The notes below the pieces were generated by a model, which was given only the letters and a program-made list of their open reading frames with translations, had not been told where the DNA came from and did not search any database. Shown piece after piece: positions 8,355-16,883 of a stretch of 64,000 nucleotides of DNA. The stretch's first letter is position 1; every line of letters begins with the position of its first letter. A program made the translations under genes and the position numbers. Source of the stretch: CALBPI01 sp942491885 (GTDB taxonomy: Bacteria; Pseudomonadota; Gammaproteobacteria; Steroidobacterales; Woeseiaceae); NCBI GenBank assembly GCA_942491885.1, contig CALOCQ010000008.1, positions 186,001 to 250,000 on the forward strand, read 5' to 3'.

Positions 8355-9487
8355 TCTTCAGGACAATGAATCAAAGCGGCGACGCGCGTCGTGGCGAGTT
8401 GACGTTTGCGCGTGGCTCGGTGCAGACGCCCGCGTTCATGCCGGTCGGCACCTACGGCACCGTCAAGGCGATGCGCCCGGAGCAGGTCGCGGAGACCGGC
8501 GCCGAGATTTTGCTGGGTAACACCTTCCACCTGATGTTGCGGCCCGGTACCGACGTCGTTCGCCGCCATGGCGATTTGCATGACTTCATGCACTGGCAGA
8601 AGCCGATCCTCACCGATTCGGGCGGCTTCCAGGTGTTCAGTCTCTCGGCGTTGCGCAAATTGTCGGAGGAGGGCGTGATGTTCGCGTCTCCCGTCAACGG
8701 CGACCGGATCATGCTGACGCCCGAAAAATCGATGCAGGTTCAGCACGATCTCGGAGCGGACGTAACGATGATTTTCGACGAGTGCACGCCACACCCGGCC
8801 ACTGGGCGTGAGGCAGACCGCTCGATGCAATTGTCGTTGCGCTGGGCGCTGCGCAGCCGGCAGGAATTTGACCGCCTGAAGCAAGCGGAGCCGGGCCGTG
8901 GCGATGCGCTGTTTGGCATCGTGCAAGGCGGGATGTATCCGGAGTTGCGTCAGGCGTCGCTGGATGGGCTGGCCGATATCGGCTTCGACGGCTACGCGAT
9001 CGGCGGACTGTCTGTGGGCGAGAGTGAGGAAGAACGTCTGCTGGTGCTGGATGCACTACGACCGATCATGCCGGTGGAGGCACCGCGCTACCTCATGGGG
9101 GTTGGCACGCCGGCCGACATCGTCAAAGCGGTCGGGCATGGCGTGGATATGTTTGATTGCGTGATGCCTACCCGCCACGGGCGCAACGGCTACCTGTTCA
9201 CGTCTGAGGGGACAATCAAGATCCGGAATGCGCGTTTTACCGATGACACAGGGCCGCTCGACCCGAATTGTGACTGCTACACCTGTCAGAATTACTCCCG
9301 TGCCTATCTGCGTCACCTCGATAAATGCGACGAGATGCTGGGCCCGCATCTCAACACGTTGCACAATCTGCACTATTACCAACGCCTTATGCAGCGCATT
9401 CGTGCCGCGATCGAGGGCGACGGTTTTGAAACGTTTGCGCGGGAATTCCTAAACGGGGCGGAGTGTTCGCGGGCGGTTGTGGCATAA
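8351..9487 (+). CDS. tgt: queuine/preQ1 tRNA-guanine transglycosylase Tgt
   Basis: Tgt exchanges guanine 34 for preQ1 in tRNAs with GUN anticodons. The start is the GTG at 8351, overlapping the queA stop as GTGA; from there the product (378 residues) aligns with E. coli Tgt (375). Motifs are FMPVGTYGTVK, ILGNTFHLMLRPG, DSGGFQVFSL (general-base Asp), GGLSVGE, and DMFDCVMPTRHGRNG with the nucleophilic Asp. The zinc site CDCYTC with a downstream His lies near residue 300. Confidence 0.97.
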   Translation: MIFRTMNQSGDARRGELTFARGSVQTPAFMPVGTYGTVKAMRPEQVAETGAEILLGNTFHLMLRPGTDVVRRHGDLHDFMHWQKPILTDSGGFQVFSLSALRKLSEEGVMFASPVNGDRIMLTPEKSMQVQHDLGADVTMIFDECTPHPATGREADRSMQLSLRWALRSRQEFDRLKQAEPGRGDALFGIVQGGMYPELRQASLDGLADIGFDGYAIGGLSVGESEEERLLVLDALRPIMPVEAPRYLMGVGTPADIVKAVGHGVDMFDCVMPTRHGRNGYLFTSEGTIKIRNARFTDDTGPLDPNCDCYTCQNYSRAYLRHLDKCDEMLGPHLNTLHNLHYYQRLMQRIRAAIEGDGFETFAREFLNGAECSRAVVA

Positions 9488-9488
9488 T
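9480..9488 (+). promoter_or_regulatory. candidate extended -10 promoter for yajC-secDF
   Basis: TGG followed by CATAAT forms an extended -10 element that overlaps the end of tgt, about 110 bp before yajC. No good -35 is seen, which is acceptable for extended -10 promoters. Confidence 0.3.
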
Positions 9489-9599
9489 ACGCGCCGCAAT
9501 CCGGGGCTTGATATTGCAGCTTTACGCCCCGACATCGATTTACACGGGTCATTAATCGCGCACGCACGCGCGTTGGCCGAAAACAACAAAGGGTTTCGC

Positions 9600-9932
9600 A
9601 TGGATTTCCTGATCAGCAGCGCCTGGGCTCAAGGCGCCCCGGCCGGCCAGCCAAGCAGCACGCTGGGTTTCTTCTTGCCGATGATTATTCTTTTCGCCGC
9701 GTTCTGGTTCCTGTTGATCCGCCCGCAGCAAAAGCGTCAGAAGCAGCATCGCGAACTCGTCGAAGCGGTCAAGGCCGGCGACGAAGTACTGACAGCCGGT
9801 GGCCTGATTGGCATCGTGCGCGACACCAGCGAGCAGTTCGTTACGGTGGAATTCGCAGATCAGGTGACGCTGAAGGTTCAGCGCCAGACTATTACCGCGG
9901 TATTGCCAAAAGGCACTTTCGACGCCGCCTGA
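9600..9932 (+). CDS. yajC: Sec translocon accessory protein YajC
   Basis: YajC is a small inner-membrane protein that associates with SecD-SecF. It has a single membrane helix at about residues 23-42 (LGFFLPMIILFAAFWFLLI) followed by the conserved RPQQKRQKQH and VLTAGGLIG motifs. The ATG at 9600 was chosen because the family starts just before the helix; the 110-residue length matches E. coli. It lies between tgt and secD as in most Gammaproteobacteria, 10 bp before secD. Confidence 0.96.
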   Translation: MDFLISSAWAQGAPAGQPSSTLGFFLPMIILFAAFWFLLIRPQQKRQKQHRELVEAVKAGDEVLTAGGLIGIVRDTSEQFVTVEFADQVTLKVQRQTITAVLPKGTFDAA

Positions 9933-9942
9933 GGCTTTTTCC

Positions 9943-11751
9943 ATGAATCGATTTCCCACCTGGAAGTACCTTCTGGTACTGGCGGTCGTTGTATTCGGCA
10001 TTTTTGCCGCACTACCGAATTTTTATGGGACGGCGCCTGCCGTGCAGCTGTCGGACAGCGAGAACGCGGCACTCGGTGACGCGGCGCTGACCCAATATCG
10101 CGAACGTCTGTCCGCTGCCGGGCTCGCACCGACCACAGAGTTCATCCGGGACGGGAAGCTGTTCTTCGGCTTCGAAGATATTGATACGCAGTCACAGGCG
10201 TACGACCAGCTTGAGGCGATTGCCGGCGATGACATCGCCGTCGCCAAGACATTGGCGCCGTTGCAGCCCGAGTGGTTGCGCGCGCTGGGTCTGGAGCCGA
10301 TGAGTCTGGGTCTCGATTTGCGTGGCGGCGTGTATCTGCTGTACGAGGTTGATCTGGAAGCGGCTATCGAGAAGCGGCTCGATGTGTATGTTGATGAAAT
10401 CAGCATTGGCTTGCGCGAAGCGGGTATTACGCGACGCGTGTCTCGCAACGGCGATTCGATTCGCGTTGAGCTGCGCGAGGCGGCCGAGCTCGACCAGGCG
10501 CGCGACATCGTCGACGACATTGACCCCGATCTGCAGCTGCTCAGTGGCAGCAATGACCGGTCTTTTCGCGTGCGCATGACCGAATTGCAGGTTCGCGAGC
10601 GGCAGAATTTTGCCATCGAACAGAACATCACGACGCTGCGTAATCGCGTCGATGCGCTGGGCGTGGCGGAGCCTGTCATCCAACGCCAGGGGCTAAAACG
10701 CATCGTCGTGCAGTTGCCAGGCATTCAGGATCCGGCGCGGGCAAAAGAAATTCTGGGTGCGACGGCGACGCTCGAATTTCGACTGGTCGACGAGGGTGGC
10801 AATGGCGCAGGTTCGCAGTCATATCCCTTCCGCGAAGGCGGCGATGTCGTGCTGAAGCGCGAAATCATCGCGTCGGGCGACCAGATCGTCGATGCCAGCT
10901 CCGGTTTCAGCGAAGGCCAGCCGGCGGTCAATATCCGCCTTGATGCTGTTGGCGGCGCCAACATGCTCAAGACCACGCAAAAGAATCTGAACAAGCCGAT
11001 GGCGGTATTGTTCATTACCACCGAGCGCGACGAGATACAGCGCGCCGAGCGGGTCGAATATGTCACCCGGAATGTTTACGAAGTCATCAACCGCGCGACC
11101 ATTCGTGGCACGTTTTCCAATCAGTTCCAGATTACCGGCCTGACCACCGATGAGGCGCGCGATTTGTCGCTGCTGCTCAAGGCGGGTGCGCTGGCAGCGC
11201 CTCTATTCGAGGTTGGCGAGCAAACGATCGGGCCGAGCCGCGGGCAGGACAACATCGATCGCGGTTTTCTTGCGATTCAGATCGGCTTCCTGGCGGTCGT
11301 CATCTTCATGATCGTCTACTACAAGGTGTTCGGCTTTATTGCCAACCTTGCACTGTTGACGAACCTGTTGCTGATCGTTGGTATTCTTTCGCTGCTGCAG
11401 GCGTCTCTGACATTGCCAGGCATTGCCGGGATCGTGTTGACCGTCGGTATGGCCGTCGATGCGAACGTGTTGATCTTCGAGCGAATACGCGAGGAGTTAT
11501 CGGCCAATAATTCGGTGCAGGGTGCGATCAGCGCGGGCTATGAAAAGGCGTTCTCCTCAATTGCGGACGCCAACGTGACGACCTTCATCGCGGCACTCGT
11601 GTTGTTCATGTTCGGTACCGGCCCGGTTAAAGGCTTCGCCGTGACACTGTCAATCGGCATCCTGACATCCATGTTTACGGCGATCGTCGGTACACGTGCC
11701 GTGGTCAATCTCATTTACGGCGGGCGTAAGCTCGAAAAGATCGCGGTGTAA
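9943..11751 (+). CDS. secD: protein translocase subunit SecD
   Basis: SecD works with SecF to draw proteins out of the SecYEG channel using the proton gradient. There is one N-terminal membrane helix (about residues 8-27), a large periplasmic region with the P1 motif LGLDLRGGVYLLYEVD, and a C-terminal five-helix RND-type bundle. The bundle carries GMAVDANVLIFERIREEL, the signature that includes the proton-relay Asp. The length of 602 residues is close to E. coli SecD (615). secF begins two bases after the stop. Confidence 0.98.
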   Translation: MNRFPTWKYLLVLAVVVFGIFAALPNFYGTAPAVQLSDSENAALGDAALTQYRERLSAAGLAPTTEFIRDGKLFFGFEDIDTQSQAYDQLEAIAGDDIAVAKTLAPLQPEWLRALGLEPMSLGLDLRGGVYLLYEVDLEAAIEKRLDVYVDEISIGLREAGITRRVSRNGDSIRVELREAAELDQARDIVDDIDPDLQLLSGSNDRSFRVRMTELQVRERQNFAIEQNITTLRNRVDALGVAEPVIQRQGLKRIVVQLPGIQDPARAKEILGATATLEFRLVDEGGNGAGSQSYPFREGGDVVLKREIIASGDQIVDASSGFSEGQPAVNIRLDAVGGANMLKTTQKNLNKPMAVLFITTERDEIQRAERVEYVTRNVYEVINRATIRGTFSNQFQITGLTTDEARDLSLLLKAGALAAPLFEVGEQTIGPSRGQDNIDRGFLAIQIGFLAVVIFMIVYYKVFGFIANLALLTNLLLIVGILSLLQASLTLPGIAGIVLTVGMAVDANVLIFERIREELSANNSVQGAISAGYEKAFSSIADANVTTFIAALVLFMFGTGPVKGFAVTLSIGILTSMFTAIVGTRAVVNLIYGGRKLEKIAV

Positions 11752-11753
11752 TC

Positions 11754-12689
11754 ATGTATTTCCTGTCACAAGAAACGCACTTTAAATTCATGGCGCGCCG
11801 GCGTGGCGCGGCAATTCTGTCGGCTATTGCCTTGCTGGCATCGGTTGCCGCGATTGCTATTCAGGGCCTTAATCTCGGTATCGAGTTCACCGGCGGCGTC
11901 GAGCTCGAGGCGGGCTACAGCGCGCCGGTAGATGTCGACGCGGTGCGCGTGCAACTCGCGGAGGCCGGATTTAACGATGCTCAGGTGCTTTACTTCGGTA
12001 CCCAGCAGGATGTAATGATCCGCATCCCGCCGCGGCCCGATGTCGACGGCACGGCGTTGCGCGACCAGTTGCTTGGTGTCTTGAGCCAGACTGACCCGGA
12101 CGTTGAGGCGCGCAGTTTCTCGGTCGTCTTCCCGCAGATTGGTGCCGAGGTTGCCGAGGCCGGCAGCCTCGCGATGATTTTCGTACTGGTCATGATTTTC
12201 GTCTACATCATGTTCCGTTTTCAGTGGCGCTTCTCCGCCGGCGCGGTAGCCGCGTTGGTGCACGACGTCATCATAACGGTGGGCTGTTTCGCCGTGTTCC
12301 AGTTTCAGGTCGATGCATCGGTTATTGCCGCAGTCCTGGCTGTCGTCGGTTACTCGCTTAACGATACGGTTGTTGTATTCGATCGAATCCGCGAAAACTT
12401 CCTGACGCTGCGCGGGGAGTCATCGGAAGGGGTTATCGACCGGTCGATCAACCAGATGCTGGCGCGAACGATTATTACCGGCCTGACGACGTTGCTCGTG
12501 TTGGGTGCGTTGCTGGTTCTCGGCGGCGAGTCGGTACGCAGCTTCTCGATCGCGCTGATCATCGGCATCGTCGTCGGTACGTATTCGTCGATTTATGTCG
12601 CGAGCGCGGTTGCGCTGCGTCTGGGCGTCAGTGCGAAGGACCTGCTGCCGCCGGAGCCGGATCCCGACGAAATCGACGAGATGCCGTAA
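11754..12689 (+). CDS. secF: protein translocase subunit SecF
   Basis: SecF is the partner of SecD. An N-terminal helix (about residues 19-37) is followed by the conserved GIEFTGGVELE and a periplasmic domain, then five membrane helices with YSLNDTVVVFDRIRENF and the ARTIITGLTTLLVL segment. The length is 311 residues. It is the last gene of the yajC-secD-secF unit and converges on suhB with a gap of only nine bases. Confidence 0.98.
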   Translation: MYFLSQETHFKFMARRRGAAILSAIALLASVAAIAIQGLNLGIEFTGGVELEAGYSAPVDVDAVRVQLAEAGFNDAQVLYFGTQQDVMIRIPPRPDVDGTALRDQLLGVLSQTDPDVEARSFSVVFPQIGAEVAEAGSLAMIFVLVMIFVYIMFRFQWRFSAGAVAALVHDVIITVGCFAVFQFQVDASVIAAVLAVVGYSLNDTVVVFDRIRENFLTLRGESSEGVIDRSINQMLARTIITGLTTLLVLGALLVLGGESVRSFSIALIIGIVVGTYSSIYVASAVALRLGVSAKDLLPPEPDPDEIDEMP

Positions 12690-12698
12690 GGCCGGGCG

Positions 12699-13523
12699 CT
12701 AGCTTTTTTCGGTATCGCTTAGCACTTTGATTGCATTGCCGGCACGGTTCGCAAACAGTCGCGCCATCGATACGTAGATCTTCGGCGATGCCGCGAGAAT
12801 ATGTCCCGAGTCGAGGAACGCTTCGCTGCCATCGATGCCGCTGACGATGCCACCGGCCTCGCGAATGATCAGCGCGCCTGCGGCAACGTCCCAGGGTTTC
12901 AGGCCGAATTCCCAGAAGCCGTCGAGGCGACCGGCCGCAACATAAGCCAGATCGAGCGCAGCGGCGCCCGGGCGGCGCACGCCCGCGGTGTTCTTGAGTA
13001 CCAGCTTCAACATGCCAAGGTAGTGATCGATACCATCGTCCTGCCCGGCGCGGTAGGGGAAACCCGTCCCGAGCAGCGCTTCTTTCAGGTGTGTGCGGCC
13101 GCTGACTCGGATTCGCCGTCCGTCAAGTTGTGCACCGTCACCGCGTGACGCACTGAAGATTTCCTGGCGCAGCGGATCATAAATAACGCCATGCGACAGG
13201 CGGTCGCCGACTTTACAGGCGACCGACACGCAAAACACCGGGAAGTTATGCAAAAAGTTGGTTGTGCCATCCAGCGGGTCAATGATCCATGTAACCTCGC
13301 TGCCTTCATGAGCACCGCTTTCCTCGGCCAGAATGGCGTGTTCCGGGTAATTCTTGCGGATCTCGTCGATAATCTTGTCTTCCGCCATCCGGTCGGCTTC
13401 GCTGACGAAATCGTTGCGGCCTTTGGTCTGCACGTTGAGTTCGTGCAGTCGTCGTTGGCTGCGAACAAGAGAGTCACCGCCTTTACGGGCGGCCTGAATG
13501 GCGACATTGAGAAGAGCGTGCAT
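12699..13523 (-). CDS. suhB: inositol-1-monophosphatase SuhB
   Basis: The enzyme is a magnesium-dependent inositol monophosphatase; in E. coli it also joins the ribosomal antitermination complex. The metal sites are visible: Glu67-Glu68 (AEESG), DPLDGTTNF at residues 82-90, and the C-terminal WDVAAGALIIREAGG motif. The N-terminus MHALLNVAIQAARKGG matches the E. coli SuhB pattern. It is divergent from trmJ, the usual arrangement in Gammaproteobacteria. Confidence 0.95.
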   Translation of the reverse strand: MHALLNVAIQAARKGGDSLVRSQRRLHELNVQTKGRNDFVSEADRMAEDKIIDEIRKNYPEHAILAEESGAHEGSEVTWIIDPLDGTTNFLHNFPVFCVSVACKVGDRLSHGVIYDPLRQEIFSASRGDGAQLDGRRIRVSGRTHLKEALLGTGFPYRAGQDDGIDHYLGMLKLVLKNTAGVRRPGAAALDLAYVAAGRLDGFWEFGLKPWDVAAGALIIREAGGIVSGIDGSEAFLDSGHILAASPKIYVSMARLFANRAGNAIKVLSDTEKS

Positions 13524-13590
13524 GGTGTTGGCGAGAGTCCTGGTGCGGAAGCGAGCAGGGCGCGGCTTTCCGGCCGGTCCCGCGGGGCGC

Positions 13591-13596
13591 TAGAAT
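13591..13596 (+). promoter_or_regulatory. candidate -10 element for trmJ and the isc-like genes
   Basis: TAGAAT lies 48 bp before the trmJ start in the suhB-trmJ spacer. The -35 match is weak. It is one of several identical hexamers at comparable positions in the window. Confidence 0.35.
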
Positions 13597-13643
13597 AACA
13601 TGTTGGACGCGCGGTAGGCGCGCAAACCGGGAGCATAGAGGTT

Positions 13644-14366
13644 TTGAATTCGATCAGGATTGTTTTGGTTGGTACGACGCATCCGGGCAATATCGGTGCG
13701 GTCGCGCGTGCGATGAAAAATATGGCGCTGACGGATCTTGCGTTGGTGAATCCGAAGACGTTTCCAAGCGCACAGGCAGTGGCGCGGGCGTCGGGTGCCA
13801 CCGACGTGCTCGATAATGCAACGCGCCATGCAAGCCTTGCCGATGCCGTGGCGGACTGCGACTGGGTCATCGGTACCAGCGCGCGTGAGCGTAGCATCAG
13901 CTGGCCGCATTTCGAGGTGCGCGAAGCCGCCGCTGAGGTTCATCAACGTGCGCAGGCAGGCAATGTCGCCGTTGTTTTCGGGCCGGAAAAAACCGGGCTC
14001 AATAATGCTGATATGGATCTGTGCGCAGCACTGGTGTCGATTCCGACGACCGAGTTCAGCTCGTTGAATCTCGCCATGGCCGTTCAGGTTGTCGCCTATG
14101 AGTTGTTTATGCAGGTCGCCGAGCCGAAGGCGCCGGCCGATGCAGAGGCGCCGGCGGCAACGCACGAAGAACTGGAGCATTTGTACGCGCATATCGAACG
14201 CCTCGCACGCGAGAGCGGTTTCCTCAATCCCGACAATCCACGTTACCTGATGCGCCGCCTGCGGCGTTTGTTCGCGCGCGCGGAACCCGATCGCAACGAG
14301 GTCAATATTTTGCGCGGCATTCTTTCCGCGCTCGAGTCAGAGCGCTGGCGCAAGGCGAGCGACTGA
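13644..14366 (+). CDS. trmJ: tRNA (cytidine/uridine-2'-O-)-methyltransferase TrmJ
   Basis: TrmJ methylates the ribose of nucleotide 32 in several tRNAs. It is a SPOUT-family enzyme with the N-terminal IRIVLVGTTHPGNIGAVARAMKNM and the knot motifs VVFGPEKTGLNNADM and SSLNLAMAVQVVAYEL. The start is a TTG at 13644; no ATG or GTG is available before the conserved first strand. The length of 240 residues matches E. coli (246). The next gene starts in the last base of its stop codon, so a cysteine desulfurase is coupled to it directly, without the cysE and iscR usually found here. Confidence 0.94.
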   Translation: MNSIRIVLVGTTHPGNIGAVARAMKNMALTDLALVNPKTFPSAQAVARASGATDVLDNATRHASLADAVADCDWVIGTSARERSISWPHFEVREAAAEVHQRAQAGNVAVVFGPEKTGLNNADMDLCAALVSIPTTEFSSLNLAMAVQVVAYELFMQVAEPKAPADAEAPAATHEELEHLYAHIERLARESGFLNPDNPRYLMRRLRRLFARAEPDRNEVNILRGILSALESERWRKASD

Positions 14367-15556
14367 TGTTTGGTCTGGCCGACATTGCGCCTATCTATAT
14401 GGACTACGCCGCTACTACGCCGGTCGCGCCCGAAGTCGTAGTGGCGATGCAATCTGCGCTCGAGAGGGGCGGCGCATTTGCCAACCCGTCATCGGACCAT
14501 GCGTTCGGTCAGGCGGCGGCCAGAACGGTCGATCGTGCGGCCGATCAGCTGGCGCAAGCGCTTGGCGTCGCGCCGGACACGCTGGTCTGGACCTCCGGTG
14601 CGACCGAGTCGGACAACCTTGCCATCATCGGTGCGGCAAGATACCGGCAAGCGCGCGGGCGCCACGTTATTACCAGCGCGGTGGAACATAAGGCGGTACT
14701 TGATGCCTGCGCGCAGCTTGAGCGCGAGGGCTTTAGTGTTACCCGATTGATGCCGGACGATAGCGGGCGAATAACGCCTGCGTCATTGCGCGATGCGTTG
14801 CGTGACGACACGGTGCTGGTCTCGCTGATGTGGGTCAATAACGAAACCGGCGCTATAAATGATATTGCCGCGCTGGCCGACGTGCTCGAAAACCATCCGG
14901 CTTTGTTGCACGTCGATGCCGCACAGGCATTCGGTAAGATCATGATGCACCCGGGCGAGCTTGCCATCGATCTGATGTCGCTCACCGCGCATAAGTGCTA
15001 CGGCCCGAAAGGCATTGGCGCGCTTTATATTGCGCCGCGCCGCGGCGTGCAGGTCGAGCCGCTGCTATTCGGCGGCGGTCAACAGCGCGGTCTCAGGCCG
15101 GGCACGCTGCCGGTCCATCAGATCGCCGGCTTCGGTGCGGCCGCGGCTTTGGTCAGCGAGCGCCTGGACGACGATATCGCGCGACTCGACCAGCTCGGCA
15201 ACACGCTCGTCGATGGCTTGCTACAAGTGCCGGATGTGATGCTGAATGGCGACCGCGTCGGGCGCCTTTCGTCGCTTGCCAATGTTTCTGTGGCGGGTGT
15301 GGCCGGACGCGCGCTGTTGGCGGCAATGCAGCCTGTTGCGCTTGCCACCGGGTCGGCCTGTAATGCGACGCATACCGAGCCGTCGTTTGTGTTGCGTGCG
15401 CTGGGTCGCGACGACCAACTGGCCGCCGCGTCGCTGCGCTTCTCGCTGGGCCGTGAAACCACCGCGTCGGATGTCACGATCGCATTACAGCGTTTCGCGT
15501 CAGCGGTCGGCGCTATTCGCGCTATTGCAGGACCGCTCGGGCAGGTGGCGCCTTGA
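14366..15556 (+). CDS. iscS: cysteine desulfurase, IscS-like with short C-terminus
   Basis: The enzyme takes sulfur from L-cysteine as an enzyme-bound persulfide, with pyridoxal phosphate as cofactor. It keeps the fold and active residues of IscS: His108 (AVEHKA), the PLP lysine Lys210 (TAHKCYGPKG) and catalytic Cys332 in ATGSACNATHTEPS. It is 396 residues long, and the C-terminal tail is shorter than, and unlike, the last part of E. coli IscS (404), the region where IscU docks. The start overlaps the trmJ stop by one base and the IscU-like gene overlaps its own stop by four, so the genes form one unit. It probably also feeds tRNA thiolation; which acceptors it uses cannot be read from the sequence. 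Confidence 0.9.
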   Translation: MFGLADIAPIYMDYAATTPVAPEVVVAMQSALERGGAFANPSSDHAFGQAAARTVDRAADQLAQALGVAPDTLVWTSGATESDNLAIIGAARYRQARGRHVITSAVEHKAVLDACAQLEREGFSVTRLMPDDSGRITPASLRDALRDDTVLVSLMWVNNETGAINDIAALADVLENHPALLHVDAAQAFGKIMMHPGELAIDLMSLTAHKCYGPKGIGALYIAPRRGVQVEPLLFGGGQQRGLRPGTLPVHQIAGFGAAAALVSERLDDDIARLDQLGNTLVDGLLQVPDVMLNGDRVGRLSSLANVSVAGVAGRALLAAMQPVALATGSACNATHTEPSFVLRALGRDDQLAAASLRFSLGRETTASDVTIALQRFASAVGAIRAIAGPLGQVAP

Positions 15557-15936
15557 AGTCTGATGGGCCGGTCCTATCTCTATTGGATGACCTGAAGCAT
15601 GCGGGGGCGCCTGTCGCAGGCGCAAAAACGGGACTTGCAGGCAGTGTCAGACGCGGTTGTGCGGTACAATTCAGCGCATTAGAGGCAGCAGGGCGCATCA
15701 TAGACCCGCGGTTCAGTGCATATGGCGGTCCTGAGATCATTGCCGCCTGTGAGCTGTGTTGCCGAACGGCATGCCACAGCGAGTCGCGCGAAATGACAGA
15801 TCAGAGCGCCACTGGTTGGCTGCAAGCGCTACAGCTGGATCGCTCGATGCTCGCGCAAATGTTGATTGTAGAAGACGCCTGGCGGTCATTACTGGCAGCC
15901 ATGCGGCACACAGGCCAGAGGCCTGAAACGGATTAA
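15553..15936 (+). CDS. degenerate IscU-like scaffold protein with rearranged cysteines
   Basis: The 127-residue protein lies in the iscU position and aligns with E. coli IscU along most of its length. Matches include GCAVQFSALE with IscU CGDVMKLQI, IIDPRFSAYGG with IIEDARFKTYGC, and LIVEDAWRSLLAA with ILAEDAIKAAIA. Cys36 fits IscU Cys37, but Asp39 has no equivalent. Gly59 replaces Cys63, Ala101 and Gln102 replace His105 and Cys106, and LDRSM (95-99) stands where HscA recognises LPPVK. A new cluster Cys66, Cys69, Cys70, Cys74 lies in the helix after the lost Cys63. The start is a TTG overlapping the previous stop. It may bind a cluster or sulfur differently, or have another role; that is inference. 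Confidence 0.75.
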   Translation: MKSDGPVLSLLDDLKHAGAPVAGAKTGLAGSVRRGCAVQFSALEAAGRIIDPRFSAYGGPEIIAACELCCRTACHSESREMTDQSATGWLQALQLDRSMLAQMLIVEDAWRSLLAAMRHTGQRPETD

Positions 15937-15939
15937 ATT

Positions 15940-16287
15940 ATGGCAATTTCATTGACAGATAATGCGGCAACCCGCGTACGCAATTACCTCGACCGGCGTG
16001 GCAGTGGTGTCGGTTTGCGTCTCGGCGTGCGCAAGACCGGTTGCAACGGCTTTTCCTACGTCATCGATTACGCTGACCGCGTCGAGACCGACGATGCGGT
16101 GTTTGAGCAGGACGGACTCAAGGTTATCGTCGACAACGATAGTCTGGCGCTGCTCGATGGCACGCAGGTCGATTTCGTGCAGGACGGGCTCAATGAGATG
16201 TTCCGTTTTTCGAACCCCAATGTGGTCGGCGAGTGCGGTTGCGGCGAGAGCTTCAACGTCGCCGGCGACGAGAGCGCGAACAACTAA
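15940..16287 (+). CDS. iscA: iron-sulfur cluster assembly protein IscA
   Basis: This A-type carrier binds iron or an iron-sulfur cluster and passes it to target proteins. The three ligand cysteines are at exactly the E. coli IscA positions: Cys35 (KTGCNGFSY), Cys99 and Cys101 (GECGCGESFNV). The remaining sequence is also close to IscA, for example LDGTQVDFVQDGLNEMF. An extra tail of about eight residues follows the usual end. It starts three bases after the IscU-like gene. hscB, hscA, fdx and iscX, which follow iscA in the standard operon, are absent. Confidence 0.95.
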   Translation: MAISLTDNAATRVRNYLDRRGSGVGLRLGVRKTGCNGFSYVIDYADRVETDDAVFEQDGLKVIVDNDSLALLDGTQVDFVQDGLNEMFRFSNPNVVGECGCGESFNVAGDESANN

Positions 16288-16350
16288 TCGCAAGCAGCGC
16301 GTCCGGCGTTGCCTGAAGGCACGCGCGTCGCTAGACTGCGCGCACCCGGC

Positions 16351-16380
16351 AGCCCGCTCCGATGCGGGCTTCACTGTTTT
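16351..16380 (+). terminator. putative terminator after iscA
   Basis: A 7-bp stem AGCCCGC/GCGGGCT with a six-base loop is followed by TCACTGTTTT. The T tract is imperfect. It separates the isc-like genes from ndk. Confidence 0.5.
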
Positions 16381-16433
16381 AGAACTCACTGCGGCGCTAC
16401 AAGATGCGCCACAACAACAAAGGAAACTGACCG

Positions 16434-16865
16434 ATGGCAATTGAAACCACACTGTCAATCATCAAGCCGGATGGCGTCGAGAAAAACCTGATCGGCGAAA
16501 TTTACGGCCGCTTCGAAAAAGCGGGCCTGGAGATCGTTGCCGCCCGCATGATGCAGCTCACCCGCGAGCAGGCGGAAGGATTTTACGCGGTCCACAAGGA
16601 ACGTCCTTTCTTCAATGACCTCGTCAGCTACATGATGTCCGGTCCGGTCATCGTGCAGGCGTTGCACGGTGAGAATGCCGTTGCGGTCAATCGTGACCTG
16701 ATGGGTGCCACCAACCCTGCTGATGCGGATGCCGGTACGATTCGTGCGGAGTTCGCAGCAAGCATCGAAGAGAACATCGTTCACGGTTCTGATGCCACCG
16801 AGACAGCGGCGCAGGAAATTGCGTTCTTCTTCCCGGAAGGCATCTGCAAGCGCACACGCGGCTAA
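16434..16865 (+). CDS. ndk: nucleoside diphosphate kinase
   Basis: Ndk moves the gamma-phosphate between nucleoside triphosphates and diphosphates through a phosphohistidine. The active His117 lies in NIVHGSDATETA, and the N-terminal ETTLSIIKPDGV and nucleotide-binding VVALxGENAV-like segments are conserved. The length of 143 residues is that of the E. coli enzyme. AAAGGAAAC lies about ten bases before the ATG. It follows the isc-like genes and precedes rlmN, the usual order in Pseudomonas and relatives. Confidence 0.98.
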   Translation: MAIETTLSIIKPDGVEKNLIGEIYGRFEKAGLEIVAARMMQLTREQAEGFYAVHKERPFFNDLVSYMMSGPVIVQALHGENAVAVNRDLMGATNPADADAGTIRAEFAASIEENIVHGSDATETAAQEIAFFFPEGICKRTRG

Positions 16866-16883
16866 TCGCGGGGAATTTGGCTG

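Noticed and set aside
9502..9531. CGGGGC/GCCCCG inverted repeat between tgt and yajC
   Set aside because: The stem is only six base pairs with an 18-base loop and no T tract; it is too weak to call a terminator or riboswitch.
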